This document shows, in pieces, positions 56,196-64,000 of a DNA stretch of 64,000 nucleotides. The DNA lies in assembly GCF_001042635.1 (NCBI RefSeq), contig NZ_AP012331.1:744001-808000 (forward strand), read 5' to 3'. Below the pieces are notes generated by a model that was given only the letters and a program-made list of their open reading frames with translations, ran no database searches and had not been told where the DNA came from. A program made the position numbers and the translations under genes. This stretch comes from Bifidobacterium scardovii JCM 12489 = DSM 13734 (GTDB taxonomy: Bacteria > Actinomycetota > Actinomycetes > Actinomycetales > Bifidobacteriaceae). The stretch's first letter is position 1. Every line of letters starts with the position of its first letter.

Positions 56196-57581
56196 ATGGC
56201 ACTCATCTCGTTGGACCATGTGAGCAAGATCTACCCCAAGGGCACGCGTCCGGCGTTGGACGATATCAACCTGCACATCGAACGCGGCGATTTCGTGTTC
56301 CTGGTCGGCGCGTCCGGCTCGGGCAAGACCACGCTGCTGAGCCTGCTGCTGCGCGAGGAGGAGGCCTCGGACGGCGAGATCCACGTGGCCGGCAGCGACC
56401 TGCGCCGCCTGACGAACCGGCAGGTGCCGCAGTACCGCCGTTCCATCGGCTTTATCTTCCAGGACTACAAGCTGCTCAACAACAAGACGGTCTGGCAGAA
56501 CGTGGCGTTCGCGCTCGAGGTGATCGGCACCCGCCGTTCCACCATCAAGTCGCTGGTGCCGAAGGTGCTGCAGACCGTCGGGTTGACCGGCAAGGAGAAC
56601 AGCTACCCGCACGAGCTGTCCGGCGGCGAGCAGCAGCGCGTGACGATCGCCCGCGCCTACGTGAACCACCCGCAGATCCTGCTGGCCGACGAGCCGACGG
56701 GCAACCTCGACCCGACCACGTCGCTGGGCATCATGGAGGTGCTGGACGCGATCAACCGCACCGGCACCACGATCGTCATGGCCACGCACAACGAGGAGAT
56801 CGTCAATTCGATGCGCAAGCGCGTGGTCGAGCTGCACACCGGCAGGATCGTGCGCGACGAGGCCCAGGGATCGTATGATTCCGCATTGTTCTTCCCGGAC
56901 GCCGAGACCGAGTCGAAGAGCCAGCAGGCGATCGGTGCCACGGCGCCAGCCGCGTCGGCCGACGATGGAGCCGCCGGCTCCGGCACTTCCGGTACTTCCG
57001 GCACGGCCGGCGACGAGCGTTTCCGCAGGGTGCAGACCATCGAATCGCAGACCGTGATCGAGCAAGCCGATGCCCGTGACGGGCATGTCACGCGCGTCGA
57101 GCAGGCGGAGCGCGTGGTGGACGCCGTTTCCGCGTCGATCAACGCCGACGAGACGGATGCGGGGATCGCGCGGCTGGCGAATTCCGTGCATTCCGGGCGC
57201 ACCGGCCGCTACGGCGAGGCCTTTGCCCCTGTCGAGCAGACGCTGACCTGGGGCAAGGGCCTGAAACTGGACGAATACGCGGCCCAGAAGGAGAAGGACG
57301 CGGCCTCGGCCGGGCAGCCGTCGGCGCAGGCGGATGCGCATCCGGCCGATGCCCCGGCGACGGCATCGTCCGCATCGTCGGCAACATCGTCGTCGGCAGC
57401 GGCATCGTCGGCATCGGACGGGGGATCGCCCGCGGACACGCCGTCCGACGGCGGTTCCGCCGACGAGCGGCCCGTGCCGCCGGCAACGAGGGATCTGCCG
57501 CCGGCTCCGCCCGCTCCTCCGGCACCGCCGGTTGCCGGGCATCGCCATGATCAGCACGACGCGAAGGGGGACCGTCGATGA
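56196..57581 (+). CDS. ftsE: Cell-division ATPase FtsE with long C-terminal extension
   Basis: 461 residues from ATG 56196 (CAAGGAAG). The first ~225 residues are normal FtsE: Walker [10 protein letters not shown] (38-46), [38 protein letters not shown] and DEPTGNLDP. The remaining ~235 residues are Ala/Ser/Thr/Pro-rich, with proline-rich [18 protein letters not shown] near the end, and are not seen in E. coli FtsE (~222 residues). FtsE works with FtsX at the divisome. The stop overlaps ftsX (ATGA). Confidence 0.93.
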   Translation: MALISLDHVSKIYPKGTRPALDDINLHIERGDFVFLVGASGSGKTTLLSLLLREEEASDGEIHVAGSDLRRLTNRQVPQYRRSIGFIFQDYKLLNNKTVWQNVAFALEVIGTRRSTIKSLVPKVLQTVGLTGKENSYPHELSGGEQQRVTIARAYVNHPQILLADEPTGNLDPTTSLGIMEVLDAINRTGTTIVMATHNEEIVNSMRKRVVELHTGRIVRDEAQGSYDSALFFPDAETESKSQQAIGATAPAASADDGAAGSGTSGTSGTAGDERFRRVQTIESQTVIEQADARDGHVTRVEQAERVVDAVSASINADETDAGIARLANSVHSGRTGRYGEAFAPVEQTLTWGKGLKLDEYAAQKEKDAASAGQPSAQADAHPADAPATASSASSATSSSAAASSASDGGSPADTPSDGGSADERPVPPATRDLPPAPPAPPAPPVAGHRHDQHDAKGDRR

Positions 57582-58501
57582 GAGCGCGATTCATTCTGTC
57601 CGAAACGTGGACCAGCCTGAGGCGCAACGTGCCGATGCTGCTGTCGGTGATGCTGGTCACGTTCATTTCGTTCCTGTTCATCGGCGCGTCGGTGCTGACC
57701 CAGGCGCAGATCACCAAGGCCAAGGCCGGGTGGTACGACCAGGTCGAGGTCGTGGTGTGGCTGTGCCCGGACGGGACCAGCCAGTCGGCGAACTGCGCCA
57801 GCGGCAAGTCGCCGACCGCGCCTGAGATCGACGCCCTGCAGAAGACGATCCGCGACGAGCTGCCCGATGTGGTGTCGAAGATCACGTACGTGTCGAAGCA
57901 GGATTTCTACAAGGACACCTTCCTCAAGCAGTATCCGAACGGCGAGTACCAGGGCCGCACGATGACGGCCGACGACATGCAGGACTCGCTGTGGCTCAAG
58001 CTCAAGAATCCGGAGAAATACCAGGTCGTGGCCGAGGTGCTGTCCGGGCAGAACGGCGTGGAGGAGGTCTCCGACCAGCGCCAGATCTTCGAGCCGGTGT
58101 TCGCGGTGCTCAACCGGGCGACGGTGACGACGGCGGTGCTGGCCGCCGTGATGGTGCTGGTCGCCATCCTGCTCACCAGCACCACGATCCGCATGTCGGC
58201 CGCTTCGCGCAGCAAGGAGACCGAGATCATGCGGCTGGTCGGCGCCTCGAACTGGACGATCCGCCTGCCGTTCATCCTGGAGGGCACGCTCGCCTCGCTG
58301 GTCGGTTCGATCCTGTCGTGCGTGACGATATCGGTGATCGTCAGGGTGTTCATCACCGGGTGGCTGTCGCAGTCGGTGACGTGGATCCCCTACGTCGACC
58401 AGACCACCGTGCTGCTGATGTCGCCGTTCCTGGTGCTCGGCGCCGTGCTGCTGTCGGTGATCGCCTCGACGATCTCGCTGCGGCGGTATCTCAAGGCGTA
58501 G
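57578..58501 (+). CDS. ftsX: Cell-division membrane protein FtsX
   Basis: 307 residues with four transmembrane segments. An N-terminal helix ([21 protein letters not shown]), a large extracellular loop of ~110 residues (containing [18 protein letters not shown], with two Cys), then three C-terminal segments with [22 protein letters not shown], the FtsX signature. The loop normally activates an extracellular peptidoglycan hydrolase. The likely partner is the CHAP protein encoded next. Confidence 0.95.
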   Translation: MRARFILSETWTSLRRNVPMLLSVMLVTFISFLFIGASVLTQAQITKAKAGWYDQVEVVVWLCPDGTSQSANCASGKSPTAPEIDALQKTIRDELPDVVSKITYVSKQDFYKDTFLKQYPNGEYQGRTMTADDMQDSLWLKLKNPEKYQVVAEVLSGQNGVEEVSDQRQIFEPVFAVLNRATVTTAVLAAVMVLVAILLTSTTIRMSAASRSKETEIMRLVGASNWTIRLPFILEGTLASLVGSILSCVTISVIVRVFITGWLSQSVTWIPYVDQTTVLLMSPFLVLGAVLLSVIASTISLRRYLKA

Positions 58502-58763
58502 TTTCCGCCGCCGCCGGCGAGCCGCGGCCGGTGCCTGTGTTCGCCGGCAAAGAACACGCAGAACGCGCAAGGAACGAGGGGGATCGCCGGGGAAGCGGCC
58601 GGCGCTCCCACGGATAAGCCCGCTGCCCCGCGGCAAAGCCCGTGACGGGGACCGCGGCGAGGTTGCGACGGGCCGGATCGAGGGGGACGGCCCCGCGCCA
58701 ACGGCGTCGTCGCCTCTCAGGTTCATCTGTTATGGTGATGCCCGTTAACGAAAGGATGGTCTG

Positions 58764-60152
58764 ATGTCTTTGACCCGAATCAGCAGGCCGGCGATGGCGG
58801 CGCTTTCCGTCACCGCGATGTGCGCGTCCCTGGGATTCGCCATGACCGCACCGGTGCCCCAGGCGCGGGCCGACACATACAGCGATCTGGTCAACGCGCA
58901 GGCGCAGCAGCAGTCCAGCGCGCAGCGCGAGGCGGAATTGCGCGCGCAGCTGTCGGGTGTCAACAGCGAGCTGGCCGACAAGATCATCGAGCTGGATACG
59001 CTGACCAACACGACGATCCCCGAAGCGCAGAACAACGTGACCGCGGCCAACGAGGCAGCGGCCGCCGCCCAGAGCGAGGCCGACGCCGTGGCCGAGCGCC
59101 TCGCCGCCGCGCAGAAGGACAAGGAGACCCTCGAGGCGCAGATCGCGCAGACCGGCGAGGACTACGACGACGCGCACGCGGCGGTCGCCCAGATGGCGCG
59201 CGATTCGATGCACGGCTCGGACGCATCCGACGTGATGAGCGTGGTCACCGGGTCGACCAGCACCAAGGAATTCGTCAATTCGATGCAGACGCGCGACGCG
59301 CTGTCGCGCACCGAGGCCAACGCGGCATCCGACGCCGCGGTCTCGCTGAACACCTCGATGAACCGCAGCGACCGCCTGGCGGCCATCGAAAAGCAGATCA
59401 CCCAGCTCAAGTCCAAGGCCGACGAGGCCGCCGCGGCCGCGCAGTCGTCCGCCACCGCCGCGCAGAACAAGCGCGATTCGCTGGAGGAGCTGCGCCAGAG
59501 CGGCGAGGCGAAGCGCGCCGAACTGGAGTCGCTGCAGGGGCAGCTGGAAAGCGACAGCGCCAAGCAGGCCGCGCAGACCGTGCTCATCCAGTCGCAGGTC
59601 GATTCGCTGAACAACCAGTATCTGCAGGAGCAGGCAGCCGCGGCGCAGAAGCCGAACACCGACGGGCAGGGCACCTACCAGCCGCCGAGCAGCGGCGGCA
59701 ACACGGGCGGATCCACCGGAGGCGGCACCACCGGCGGTTCGACCGGAGGCGGCTCCACGGGCGGCGGATCGACCGGCGGCTCATCCACCGGCCAGGGCAC
59801 GTCCAACGGCGATTACGGCAACGCGTACGTGGCCGGCCAGTGCACGTGGTACGTCTACAACCGCCGTGCGGAGATGGGCATCGGCACGCCCTCCTACCTG
59901 GGCAACGGCGGCGACTGGTGGCGCACCGCGCCCAGCTACGGGCTGCGCGTGGACCACAATCCGCAGGTCGGCGCGGCGCTGTCGTTCATCCCCGGTCAGG
60001 ATTTCTCCGATGGCGTCTACGGCCATGTCGCCGTGGTCGAGGCCGTGTACGGCGACGGCACTTTCCTGATCTCCGAGATGAACTGGGGCGGTCCGTACCA
60101 GCTGCACAGCCGCGTGCTGACCAATATGGGCCAGTACTGGTTCGTGCACTGA
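58764..60152 (+). CDS. Secreted CHAP-domain peptidoglycan hydrolase with coiled-coil
   Basis: 462 residues. A signal peptide (ALSVTAMCASLGFAMTAPVPQARA) is followed by ~240 residues of Ala/Glu/Gln-rich coiled coil. Next comes a Gly/Ser/Thr linker with GGSTGGG repeats and a CHAP domain with GQCTWYVYNRR (catalytic Cys), YGHVAVVEAVY (His) and ISEMNWGG. This layout matches PcsB of streptococci, which FtsEX activates. The gene follows ftsX after 262 bp, so it is probably the amidase/endopeptidase for daughter-cell separation. GAAAGGATGG precedes the ATG. Confidence 0.88.
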   Translation: MSLTRISRPAMAALSVTAMCASLGFAMTAPVPQARADTYSDLVNAQAQQQSSAQREAELRAQLSGVNSELADKIIELDTLTNTTIPEAQNNVTAANEAAAAAQSEADAVAERLAAAQKDKETLEAQIAQTGEDYDDAHAAVAQMARDSMHGSDASDVMSVVTGSTSTKEFVNSMQTRDALSRTEANAASDAAVSLNTSMNRSDRLAAIEKQITQLKSKADEAAAAAQSSATAAQNKRDSLEELRQSGEAKRAELESLQGQLESDSAKQAAQTVLIQSQVDSLNNQYLQEQAAAAQKPNTDGQGTYQPPSSGGNTGGSTGGGTTGGSTGGGSTGGGSTGGSSTGQGTSNGDYGNAYVAGQCTWYVYNRRAEMGIGTPSYLGNGGDWWRTAPSYGLRVDHNPQVGAALSFIPGQDFSDGVYGHVAVVEAVYGDGTFLISEMNWGGPYQLHSRVLTNMGQYWFVH

Positions 60153-60227
60153 CCTTCGGGCGCCTGCGGGACAAAGGCATCTGTGATATTCTCGGATGTT
60201 GCGTTGCATGGCGAAAGGAGGAGGCAC

Positions 60228-60707
60228 ATGGCCAAGGAAAGCGGCACGAAGCTGATCGTGCAGAACAAGAAGGCCCGGCACGACTATGCCATCGAGGACC
60301 ATTACGAGGCCGGCCTCGTCCTGACCGGCACGGAGGTCAAGTCGCTGCGCGAGGGCAGGGCCTCGCTGGCGGAGGCGTTCATCTCCATCGACCGGCGCGG
60401 CGAGATGTGGCTCGAAGGCGCGAACATCCCCGAATACCTGAACGGCACGTGGAACAACCACGCGCCCAAGCGCAAGCGCAAGCTGCTGCTGCACGAGCGC
60501 GAGATCGTCAAGCTGTCCCGCCAGTCCGAGGCGAAGGGCTACACCATCATCCCGATCAGCCTGTATTTCAAGAACGGGCGGGTCAAGGCCGAAATCGCGT
60601 TGGCCCGGGGCAAGAGGGAATTCGACAAGCGCCAGGCCCTGCGCGAGGAGCAGGACAAGCGTGAGGCGCTGCGCGTCATGCGCTACAAGAACATGCGCGC
60701 CCGCTGA
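60228..60707 (+). CDS. smpB: SsrA-binding protein SmpB
   Basis: 159 residues from ATG 60228 (GGAGGAG). The tmRNA-binding fold is AIEDHYEAGLVLTGTEVKSLREGRASLAEAFISI with PKRKRKLLLHEREI. The C-terminal basic tail (EEQDKREALRVMRYKNMRAR) inserts into the ribosomal A site. With tmRNA it rescues stalled ribosomes. The ssrA gene is not seen in this window. Confidence 0.95.
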   Translation: MAKESGTKLIVQNKKARHDYAIEDHYEAGLVLTGTEVKSLREGRASLAEAFISIDRRGEMWLEGANIPEYLNGTWNNHAPKRKRKLLLHEREIVKLSRQSEAKGYTIIPISLYFKNGRVKAEIALARGKREFDKRQALREEQDKREALRVMRYKNMRAR

Positions 60708-60783
60708 CGGGGGCGCGAAGCACCACCCTCTCTGTATAATCGGTGGCATAGTGAGAGCTGAGAAGCAGAGAGGACGGAACCCC

Positions 60784-61713
60784 ATGTTCAAGATCATGAA
60801 ATCCGCGGCCGCGGCGGCGCTGAGCGCGGCCATGCTGCTGGCCGTCGCCGCGTGCGGCACCAGCGACGCCGCCACCGACGGGCAGGGCAAGGCATCCAAC
60901 ACCACCACCGGCTACGACGTGAGCGCGGTCGCCAAGGACGATGCGATCGCCGCGCTCGTGCCCGAGTCGGTCGCCAAGGACGGCGAGCTGTCGGTCGGTA
61001 TGGAGCTGTCGTACGCTCCGGCCGAATTCCTGGCCGAGGACGGCAAGACCCCGGTCGGCTACGATGTGGACATCGCCACGGCGCTCGGCAAGGTGTTCGG
61101 TCTGGAGACCAAGATCGTCTCCTCCACCTTCGATTCGATCGTGCCGTCCGTGGGCGCCAAGTACGATCTCGGCATCACGGCGATGACCATCAACGAGGAC
61201 CGCATGCAGGCCGTCGACTTCGTGAGCTACTACAAGGCCGGCTCCAGCTGGGTGGTGGCCAAGGGCAACCCGAACAAGGTGGACACGTCCGACCTGTGCG
61301 GTCTGAAGATCGCGGTGCAGACCGGCACCGTGCAGGAGGAGGACGCCAACAAGGCCGCCGAGCAGTGCAAGGCCGACGGCAAGGACAAGGTCGAGGTGCT
61401 CTCCACCAAGCTGCAGACCGATGCGGCCACCAGCGTGGTGACCGGCAAGGCCGACGTGTTCTACGCGGATTCCCCGGTCGGCGCCTACGCGATCACCCAG
61501 ACCGACGGCCAGCTGGAGGCACTCGGCGACGTCGAGGGTACCGCCAAGCAGGGCATCGCCATCAAGAAGGGCGACACGCAGATGGACGAGGCCGTGCGCC
61601 AGGCCGTCCAGAAGCTCATGGACGACGGCACGTACCTGAAGATCCTCAAGCACTGGGGCGTCGAGTCCGGCGCGCTCGACAAGGCCGAGATCAATCCGAC
61701 CGACCTGTCGTGA
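60784..61713 (+). CDS. Polar amino-acid ABC transporter, substrate-binding lipoprotein
   Basis: 309 residues. A lipoprotein signal ends in AVAAC (lipobox). The mature part is a bacterial SBP type 3 fold: ELSVGMELSYAPAEFLAEDGKTPVGYDVDIATAL and KYDLGITAMTINEDRMQAVDFVSYY. The aspartate in GITAMTINEDR is typical of amino-acid binders (Glu/Gln/Asp or basic residues). Exact specificity is unclear. It is the first gene of a three-gene operon; the permease starts 62 bp later. Confidence 0.9.
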   Translation: MFKIMKSAAAAALSAAMLLAVAACGTSDAATDGQGKASNTTTGYDVSAVAKDDAIAALVPESVAKDGELSVGMELSYAPAEFLAEDGKTPVGYDVDIATALGKVFGLETKIVSSTFDSIVPSVGAKYDLGITAMTINEDRMQAVDFVSYYKAGSSWVVAKGNPNKVDTSDLCGLKIAVQTGTVQEEDANKAAEQCKADGKDKVEVLSTKLQTDAATSVVTGKADVFYADSPVGAYAITQTDGQLEALGDVEGTAKQGIAIKKGDTQMDEAVRQAVQKLMDDGTYLKILKHWGVESGALDKAEINPTDLS

Positions 61714-61775
61714 GACGGCCGGCCAGCATGTGAAACACCCCGTGAAACGCTAGCGAACACAGAGGAGCCACGATT

Positions 61776-62759
61776 ATGGCGAAGAAACAGGCCGACGGCG
61801 ATGGCCTGAACATCCCGAACCGCATCACGGCGCTGCCGGTCAGGCGCGTCGGCCCGGTGGTGGCGGCCGTCATCGTCGTGCTGCTTGCCGCGATGCTGGT
61901 CCAGGGGCTGATCACCAACCCGAAGCTGGACTGGCCGACCGTTTGGAAGTACCTGTTCAACGAGAACGTGCTCGAGGGCATCGGCTACACGCTGCTGCTG
62001 ACCGTGATCTCGATGGTGGTGGCGATCATCCTGTCGGTGATCCTCGCGATCATGCGCAAGTCCATCAACCCGGTGCTGCGCGGCGTCAGCTGGTTCTTCA
62101 TCTGGTTCTTCCGCGGCACCCCGGTGTACACGCAGCTCGTGTTCTGGGGCCTGTTCGCCGTGCTGATCCCGAAGATCAGCCTCGGCGTGCCGTTCACGTC
62201 GATCAGCTTCTGGAGCATCGACTCCGACGTGGTCATCACCGCATTCAACGCGGCGTGGATCGGCTTGGCCCTCAACGAGGCGGCCTACCTGTCGGAGATC
62301 GTGCGCGCCGGCCTCGAGGCGGTCGACCCCGGCCAGACCGAGGCCGCGAAGGCGCTCGGCATGAACCGCACCCTGATCATGCGGCGCATCATCCTGCCCC
62401 AGGCCATGCGCATCATCATCCCGCCGACCGGCAACGAGACGATCGGCATGCTCAAGACCACGTCGCTCGTGCTCGCCGTGCCGTTTACGCTCGAGCTGCA
62501 GTTCGCCACCAACGCGATCGCCAATCGCATCTACAAGCCGATCCCGCTGCTCATCGTGGCCTGCTTCTGGTATTTGCTCATCACCTCGATCCTCATGGTC
62601 GTCCAGTCGCGGCTGGAAAAGCACTTCGGCAAGGGCTTCGACGCGCGCGCGATGGGCACGCGCGGCAAGCAGCCGCCGCTGCCGGGCAAGACCGACGGCG
62701 AGCCGAAGGACGACGTGAACAAGCTCAACGAAGCCGCATTCAACGGCCTGACCGCATAG
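61776..62759 (+). CDS. Polar amino-acid ABC transporter permease
   Basis: 327 residues of the HisM/GlnP family. It has five or six transmembrane segments, the GSS..TP..V family pattern as [16 protein letters not shown], and the ATPase-coupling EAA loop [25 protein letters not shown]- and C-terminal charged tails of ~20 and ~45 residues flank it. It forms a homodimeric channel with the next-encoded ATPase. GAGGAG precedes the ATG. Confidence 0.93.
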   Translation: MAKKQADGDGLNIPNRITALPVRRVGPVVAAVIVVLLAAMLVQGLITNPKLDWPTVWKYLFNENVLEGIGYTLLLTVISMVVAIILSVILAIMRKSINPVLRGVSWFFIWFFRGTPVYTQLVFWGLFAVLIPKISLGVPFTSISFWSIDSDVVITAFNAAWIGLALNEAAYLSEIVRAGLEAVDPGQTEAAKALGMNRTLIMRRIILPQAMRIIIPPTGNETIGMLKTTSLVLAVPFTLELQFATNAIANRIYKPIPLLIVACFWYLLITSILMVVQSRLEKHFGKGFDARAMGTRGKQPPLPGKTDGEPKDDVNKLNEAAFNGLTA

Positions 62760-62775
62760 GGGAGAGACAACAGCG

Positions 62776-63606
<831 letters not shown>

Positions 63607-63711
63607 CGCCGTACGGCCCGTTTTGGCTCCTCTCTTGAAGGGCAAGGGCGCTCGCATGTTCCAATACTGCAAAGGCGGTGGGTCGGATTCACATTTGGCA
63701 ATATGAGTCCG

Positions 63712-63726
63712 GTAGGGTGGTGAACC
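63712..63726 (+). promoter_or_regulatory. -10-like box before glmS
   Basis: TAGGGT (63712-63717) ends 9 bp before the start codon. There is no clear ribosome-binding site, so a leaderless or very short leader is suggested. Confidence 0.35.
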
Positions 63727-64000
63727 ATGTGTGGAATCGTTGGATATGCAGGAAACGTAGCGACCGCGTGCGGCAAGCCCCTGGAGGTCTGCCTGCAGGG
63801 ACTGGCGCGGTTGGAGTACCGCGGCTATGATTCGGCCGGCGTCGCGCTGAGTGCGCCCGGCATGGAGCAGGTCGCCGTGCGCAAGAAGGCCGGGCGCCTC
63901 TCCAATCTGGTCGACAGCATCGAGCGCAAGCCCATGCCGGCCGCGACCGTCGGCATCGGCCACACGCGCTGGGCCACCAACGGCGTGCCGTCCGACGTGA
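63727..64000 (+). CDS. glmS: Glucosamine-6-phosphate synthase, N-terminal part (cut by right edge)
   Basis: 91 codons visible. MCGIVGYAGN gives the N-terminal nucleophile Cys (residue 2 before Met removal) of class II glutamine amidotransferases. LARLEYRGYDSAGVAL and VGIGHTRWATNGVPS are characteristic of GlmS. It would make glucosamine 6-phosphate from fructose 6-phosphate and glutamine for the cell wall. The isomerase domain lies beyond the window. No glmS ribozyme is seen upstream, as expected in actinobacteria. Confidence 0.93.
   Translation, partial: MCGIVGYAGNVATACGKPLEVCLQGLARLEYRGYDSAGVALSAPGMEQVAVRKKAGRLSNLVDSIERKPMPAATVGIGHTRWATNGVPSDV

Overview
The window is a chromosomal segment of a high-G+C actinobacterium, almost certainly a Bifidobacterium. 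This rests on codon and base use, strong AGGAGG-type ribosome sites mixed with apparently leaderless starts, actinobacterial gene blocks (folB/folK with a DUF3180 gene; rpmE-prfA-prmC with sua5-wecA; prfB-ftsE-ftsX-smpB), and a GH120 beta-xylosidase with xylA/xylB. No phage, plasmid, CRISPR or rRNA genes are visible. Two tRNAs are present (Asp-GTC and a CAT-anticodon tRNA). The first gene (FolB/FolK) and the last (glmS) are cut by the window edges.

Layout. 1-5.4 kb: end of the folate block, a TesB thioesterase, EttA, then a non-coding stretch with a possible small RNA and tRNA-Asp. 5.5-14 kb: accessory genes, namely a DUF488 protein, a MarR regulator with an MFS exporter, two aldo/keto reductases, a peptide-deformylase-like protein, an esterase, a ROK glucokinase and an SMR efflux protein. 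14.2-15.8 kb: a broken TauE/SafE gene facing an EamA transporter. 16-24.5 kb: a xylose/xylo-oligosaccharide locus of ROK repressor, xylA, GH120 beta-xylosidase, a Gfo/Idh-family protein and xylB, with a shared palindrome in front of xylA and xylB. 24.8-37.9 kb: a YkoE-type S component, tRNA, rpmE-prfA-prmC, a complete liv branched-chain amino-acid ABC operon, an acetyltransferase, sua5, a WecA-like transferase and guaB. 38-46.9 kb: orn, a HAD phosphatase, a PIF1-type helicase, a membrane protein, a polysaccharide deacetylase, proS and an SSB paralogue. 47-54.7 kb: an M13 peptidase, an HdeD-like membrane protein, map, gltA and dapD. 54.7-64 kb: a 43-residue membrane peptide, prfB, ftsE, ftsX, a secreted CHAP hydrolase, smpB, a polar amino-acid ABC transporter and the start of glmS.

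Functionally, xylo-oligosaccharides would be cut to xylose by GH120, isomerised by XylA and phosphorylated by XylB under the ROK repressor. FtsE, FtsX and the CHAP protein look like a division hydrolase with its membrane activator. GltA and two amino-acid ABC systems serve amino-acid metabolism.

The least explained content is in the non-coding DNA. There are several families of structured repeats: (i) 'ggctcccctc/gaggggagcc' composite elements, two full copies of which carry the same 97-bp internal module in opposite orientations; (ii) a tandem hairpin array of about 570 bp upstream of map whose stems vary through G.U pairs on one strand only; (iii) two 109-bp elements with identical termini; (iv) two 48-bp covarying hairpins; (v) a nested 114-bp palindrome. 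A cluster of three DnaA boxes lies ahead of the SSB paralogue.
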